From contig OY987250.1 of assembly GCA_963920765.1 (NCBI GenBank), positions 10,656,409 through 10,720,408 of the forward strand: a DNA stretch of 64,000 nucleotides, given 5' to 3'. Made by a program: the position numbers and the translations under genes. The DNA comes from Ulota crispa. Taxonomy: Eukaryota > Streptophyta > Bryopsida > Orthotrichales > Orthotrichaceae. The notes under the pieces are model-generated. The model had not been told where the DNA came from. It did not search any database and saw nothing but the letters and a program-made list of their open reading frames with translations. This document shows, in pieces, positions 58,764 to 64,000 of the stretch. Within the stretch, counting starts at the first letter, position 1; each line of letters begins with the position of its first letter.

Positions 58764-59149
58764 CTTAGCCTAGCCAAGCTGGTGATATAAGATGCTCTTA
58801 TGATAAATATAAAATTTAGAGCTTTCCACCCTGGCCCCACATCGACGTATGTGCAGGAAACTGCCTGAGCCTGCATTCTCGGGTGCAGTACATCCTCTCA
58901 GTGAAAAATCAATAAAAAAACAATAAAGTTCCGAGGCTCAAGGCATGTTCTTCTAGATTCTATGGGCACTTGCAAATCTTATTTGTCTTATTGAAAAGTA
59001 GTCGGTTCACGAATGTAGCTAAAATAGCAAAGAAATCTCCTAATTTTGTTTCAAGCGAGTAACAACCTTCCTTTTGTATACCACATTCTAAATTGGGAGT
59101 TTGACTATTTTCCGCTGTTTGTAGCCTCTTGAGGCTTGAGCTACACCAA
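58764..59149. other. Intergenic with a dispersed repeat piece
   Basis: The segment at about 58828-58855 (CCACCCTGGCCCCACATCGAC) also occurs at about 20232-20260. Otherwise no feature. Confidence 0.4.
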
Positions 59150-59451
59150 ATATTGCATTTAGTGTGTCCCCACATTAATTTCTCAATATTTCACACTATT
59201 TAAATACTTATTTTTGCTCAGTAATTTTCAGCAATAACTATTGGAATAAGCAATTTTTAAAGGCCTTGGCAATAACAATCCAATTGCAGAAAGACAAATT
59301 GATGGTGTTCATGTTGTAGAGAATGTGAAATCCTAATATTTAAAAAGTTACATGCATCTCTAAGTGGCCAAACCATGAGTCATGAAGTAACTTTCCATGG
59401 TAAGGTAACCTAATTGTTAAGGCAACATAAATGCACTATTTAATGTAATTA
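59150..59451. mobile_element. Diverged CACTA-like MITE related to 24640-24910 and 11720-12034
   Basis: Begins CTACACCAAATATTGCATTTAG and ends with TAAATGCACTATTTAATGTAAT. It shares CACATTAATTTCTCAATATTTCACACT with 24690-24730 (variant) and AGTGGCCAAACCATGAGTCATG with 24895-24915. Confidence 0.55.
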
Positions 59452-59457
59452 TAGATA

Positions 59458-59781
59458 GGGAAAATTTCATGGATATTCGTAGAGTTTGCAATATTTTCAT
59501 AGATACTCCTACTTTTTCAAAAATTTCCTAGATACCCTTGGACCAAAAATTTTAGGTGTATTTTTTGTTGTACATACCACTTTCCTTCTTCCTTTGTGCG
59601 CACGCATAACAAGAAAGAAGTAGTGTGCACAGAAAGAGAGAAGAGAAGTAGCTTGCACAACAACAAAAAATGTTTGAAAATTTTAGTCCAAGAGTATCTG
59701 TGAAATTTTTGAAAAGGCAGGAAAAGGCAGAGGTAACTATGAAATTATTGCAAACTTCAGGGGTATCCATGAAATATTCCC
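59458..59781. mobile_element. GGGAAAATTT foldback MITE (324 bp)
   Basis: Ends GGGAAAATTTCATGGATATTC and GGGTATCCATGAAATATTCCC. Contains the CTTGGACCAAAAATTTTAGG signature and its complement. Fourth clear copy of the family. Confidence 0.8.
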
Positions 59782-62078
59782 TTATTTTTAGATAGGCGAT
59801 TGCAAAAAAACACTAACACCAGTTTGCTTTTGACATTAGTTGTTGGAGCATTTTTTTAATACACTCTTCGAAGTGATAATTTGATGTAACTAGAATCCAC
59901 AATGAAGGTACATATAACAGTATAGGAAGAATGTCAAACCCATTGTCTTTTACAAAACAAAATCCAACGGAAATGCTCATTTTGAAATAAATACAAGACT
60001 TGAGGTTTTAGAAGTGAAGAAGACTACTGAGTATTTATTCTAATAAAATTTGAGCTAAATTTTGGAAGTAATGTTCTTTGAACCTAACATTAACCCCTAA
60101 ACGTTGACAAGGACAAAAATTGTCCTCTGGCCACCAAAAAACAAGCTGAGTTACAAATAAAAGTTGTTTTTTAGCTAATTCTTTTGTAGAAGTGATTGTA
60201 GACACATGGTGCATCATGGATGGCAAAAAATGATCTCAGTAAATGTACTCATAGTTTTCAATAACCCAAATTATGAGAAGATTCAGAGACATGGTGTTAA
60301 GTCCCATGCTGCCCATCTTGCACTTTTCATGAGGGCACCATGCACTATTGACTTTTGCAATTTTATGAAACAAAATTTTAATGGGAGAGCACCTACCTCA
60401 ATACTGTAGAAACAACTGTAGAGGGCAAGCATGGCCACCCATCTAACATTCAAGGATTAACTAAAGGAACAAAAGCTTCTAAAAACATTTATTCTTTATT
60501 AGGTAAATGTATGTGGAAGGGAGCCTCTTTTAGGCATGCAATTTCAAGCATGAAAAAGAAAATGGAGGTTCTTTTGAAGCATAAAACTTTAGATTACACT
60601 TTAAAAATTTGAAAATAAAAAAATGGAATTTTCATTAGTCCTATCTTGTTGAGACCTTGCACTACCTTGAACTCTGAATCCCCTGTTTTGAGTACAATTC
60701 TATGCTTGATCTTTCTAGAACTATATTTCTTGAATATTAGTAAAACATGTCCATGAATCTAAATGCCATTTTACATATCCTAAGTTCCTACAGAAATGGT
60801 CAAATATTACAACAAATGCTTTTAAAACATTGATAATTGAATGTAAGTCATTCAAAAGAATTCTAGAAAATTCATTATAATTTTGTTTTAGACTTTTGAA
60901 AATTATTATATATCCAAGTTTCAAACTCTCTTTTGCATATATGTATTTTGAAAATTCTCCTTTAAAAAATATCAAAGTTTCAAAATGTAAAAAAAAATCG
61001 TTTTAATTTTTCTTTTATGCTTCTCGTTACAACCTCAAAAATTCAAGAGAGTCTATAAAAAAAACCTGCTTTACTCCTAAACCTTAGAACTTATAATACT
61101 AAAATTGATTTTGATTTGTATAGTGGGTATACTTACGTTTATTGCAGCCTGAAAGAACTTGTATTATTTTTTTCAACAAGCTCATGTGAAAATTTTGAAA
61201 TTCTTATTTTAAAGTCTCAGGTACAAAATTGAAATCATTGTGATTGATTACAACATTTCAAATAACAATATTCATAACAACAAACTTTGTCTCAATGTTT
61301 GAAATTGTTATAAGAAAATGTTGATTATTTTCAAAATATTTTCATTAACGAATACGCTATATTTAACTAGTTGAGACTTTAAAGGCAAATTTGGGTTGTG
61401 TACATGGCCCTAGTGACAAAAATATGTTTTACACACAATTTCTACAATTAAGTTCTCCCTCACATGGATTGACCATTTGACTCCTAATTACGGATCTCCA
61501 TGCAATTTATAAGGGCCTCCAATTGACAAACTTTTTGTTTTCTCTATATTTTTTGATACTGATTCTTTTTTTGAACCATAGGCTATCCAAAATTAGTTAA
61601 ATATGGCGTAAGTGTAGTAAATAGTTAACTTTTTTTCTTTCTTCAGAAGACAGCTTATAACCAAACATTTGTTAATTCGAGAAAGAATGCAATTTTGGGC
61701 CTTTTGAGTTTTATGTCCTACAAAGGATGTTTAGTATATATTCATTCAAGAAAGTAAAACCCAAAAATCCCAAATTTCATTTTTTCCCAAAATAAATGAA
61801 TATTACATTTTATACCTTAGCGTGGTTGTAGCAATCATTGAACATGCATTTTCAACTATAATTAAATTTTATTTTAAAAAATGGAAATATAAAAAGCAAA
61901 CTTTTATCAACTTTGCTTTGTTAGCAAATTCAAGACAACAAAGGTGCCTAAAATTAAGATTGAACATGAATACTTTTAAGTTTTTCAAATAAAACCAATG
62001 GCATTACAATTTTGAACAAATTCTCATAAATGATTAATAAATGAAATATTCCTTTAGGAGATTTTGTGAGGCCCTAGC
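59782..62078. other. AT-rich intergenic
   Basis: No gene supported. At 60091 the phrase TTAACCCCTAAACGTTGAC may be a lone end of the TTAACCC group. The frame 60206-60409 (+) has no domain I can assign. Confidence 0.4.
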
Positions 62079-62970
62079 TTAACTCCTAAAGCCATGTTGT
62101 CCCCTCAGGGACAAAAGGGATTTTAGGTAGGTACTCAAGACCTCAATTTTTGTTCTGATATTTTGAAACTATTTTTGAAGATAGAAAAACACATTAGCTT
62201 TTGGGGATTTTTTTTTTCCAATCTATGCCCAAGAGCAAAAGTTATGTCCACATAAGCAAAAATTTATGAAGTTTGGGCAAAAATTATTTTTTTACAATTT
62301 TTTTTCCCCTTGTAGGTTATAATTTTGTTTACATTCAAAGTTTTGATTCATTCCATTTGGACTAGTTATGATAAAGTTATGAACAATCTTGTTTTTTGGG
62401 CAATTCAAGCATCTTTTTGAAAAAATAACTTATAAACTTTATTTTTGAATGCAAGTTTAACATTTTTTCAAAAGAAATTGTTGAAAAAGGTGCAATTTGC
62501 TTTCTAGAAAAATCTCACCATTAGGATTATTGCGTTTCAATTCCATTGCAAGGTTATTAACAATTTAAGTTTTTGTTCAATCTCTTACCTTCTTCTACCT
62601 AATGTTTTTTTAAAGAACGAAAATTAAGTATTTTTTGTTTTGGTTTTTTTCCAAAAACTTTCAACTCCATTTTCCAACATAAAAAAATTAACCTCAAAAC
62701 TCTTTGGTGCAAAAGTTTGAAGTTAAAAAAGTTCAAAGTCAAATAATCTAATCATGCAAGGTGTAGAGAAGTTTGTTTTTTACACTTTAAACACAAATAT
62801 CTTGCAATATGTATTGTCAGAGTTTTTGACATTTTTATACTAGTCTAGTATAAGATCCTATGGTTAGATACGCAAAAAGATCAATTTTCAAACTTTTCTA
62901 TTATTTGCCAAAGAAATGACAGTTTTGAGTGTCTTTTGACAAAAGAGAGGCCCCACAACTTTAGGGGTTC
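62079..62970. mobile_element. TTAACYCCTAAAG-ended element (about 890 bp)
   Basis: Left end TTAACTCCTAAAGCCATG, degenerate right end CAACTTTAGGGGTTC. The interior is homologous to 5474-6402 in inverted orientation (for example TAGGTAGGTACTCAAGACCTC here and GGCCGTAGGTACCTGCCC there). Non-coding. Confidence 0.7.
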
Positions 62971-64000
62971 ATTGTAGTATATTTTGCAACATGAAGCAGG
63001 GAAATTTTCTGTAGACATTTTTCGTTCGTATTCTTATCTCATTTTGACACTGCCTACCTTGACACGTAGAAATATTTAGAGAAAAATGGATGAATTGTCA
63101 TAATCGTCTTGTTAGTCAAATTTTGGATGAAACATGGTAATAATAGTAGATTTTATTGATGAACATGCACACTCCATTCTATCCATTTCTTTATTCCAAG
63201 CTTGCATTCTTGTGTGCATGTGACATTGTGGCTAGACCAACTAAACAACTGAAAAAGTTCCTTGGCTAGAAGCATTGTAATCCGACTTTTCAAAAGTCCT
63301 TTCTCCATAGCTCTTGGCTTTCAAGCATTAATATTCCAAAGTGATTAGAAAATAATCTATCCTTTAATTAAATAATATTTTTGATTCGAGACCGTCATAC
63401 TATCCATTTAAAAATTGGGTGTTTTCTTCCACAATAGATTAATTTATTATTTTGAAATGCAAGAGTGTCACATGTTAACCTTTGGTGGTACAAAAGGGCT
63501 TCAAATATCAAAATTTTTAGATGACTCAAGTCACAATTCACCTCAATGAATTCATTGGTGAACAATAAGGTGAGTCACCTCTAGAATTCAACGTGATGCA
63601 CGTTAGGAGTGAATTTTAGAAACTCATTTTTACGTGACTCATCCTCATGGGTGTTTGAGATGCTCAAACTCCTTACTTGCGCACAAAATCCTAATAACAA
63701 ACTCATGAATGTGTTAGATTTTGGACATGTGGGTGAACCAAAATAATTCAGTAGTGGGCGGGGACCGTGTGAAACTTGTAAAACAGATTTTTATGTTTGA
63801 AGCCCCCTAATAATTATTCTCCCTTATAACACTTCATACATGGTTGAGTTTTTGAAAACCAATTTTTTTCAGTAAAGGGTGATTGAGATGACGTCGTTTG
63901 AACCCATTAAACTATAACATCAATCAATTAATGAAGATCAATGAGGTGGTGTCACTCATTACTATCCACCACTAGCATTAACTTCCACTTGAACACCAAA
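62971..64000. other. Right edge, no gene seen
   Basis: AT-rich sequence without coding signal or recognisable repeat. Confidence 0.4.

Noticed and set aside
60206-60409. Possible transposase-like frame
   Set aside because: A few phrases looked transposase-like, but there is no catalytic motif and the surrounding frames are closed. Not enough to call.

Overview
The window looks like the nuclear genome of a plant-lineage eukaryote (Streptophyta). The evidence is a receptor-like kinase with a plant RLK/Pelle-type kinase domain, spliceosomal GT-AG introns, and small transposons with plant-type ends (Stowaway-like CTCCCTCTGTCCC, CACTA-like CACTACAAGAAA, and Tourist-like elements with TAA/TTA duplications). 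The DNA is AT-rich and gene-poor, with long repeat-filled introns. I cannot name the species. The unusual receptor makes a streptophyte alga, bryophyte or other non-seed plant more likely than a flowering plant, but that is inference.

Three complete genes and one gene end are supported. (1) Positions 436-1043 (+): the last two exons of a coiled-coil protein that enters from the left edge. (2) Positions 21461 down to 6886 (-): a 14-exon, 934-residue receptor kinase. Its ectodomain has the animal voltage-gated calcium channel alpha2delta layout, a Cache domain interrupted by a VWA domain. This is followed by one membrane segment and a complete Ser/Thr kinase. All 14 exon joins keep frame. This is the main discovery candidate in the window. 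(3) Positions 33299-36615 (+): MND1, the meiotic recombination partner of HOP2, ten coding exons, 207 residues. (4) Positions 39758-42120 (+): a two-exon steroid 5-alpha-reductase family membrane protein, 351 residues.

Nearly everything else is a dense, nested collection of short terminal-inverted-repeat elements. Recurrent families are: AGGTAG-ended elements flanked by TA; roughly 0.9-kb elements ended by TTAACCCCTAAAGG; GGGAAAATTT-ended foldbacks; Stowaway-like, CACTA-like and Tourist-like elements; and a LINE fragment at 45.5-46.1 kb. Several sit inside the receptor gene's introns, including a three-level nest at 15.9-16.9 kb. A near-perfect palindrome of about 750 bp at 58.0-58.7 kb is nested in a larger element. 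Minisatellites occur at 9.5, 27.7, 40.9 and 51.4 kb, the last two inside elements of one family. I recognised no rRNA, tRNA, CRISPR array or retrovirus-like element.

The genes do not form a pathway. Each appears to be an independent locus: receptor signalling at the cell surface, meiotic strand exchange in the nucleus, and lipid or steroid reduction in the ER or another membrane.
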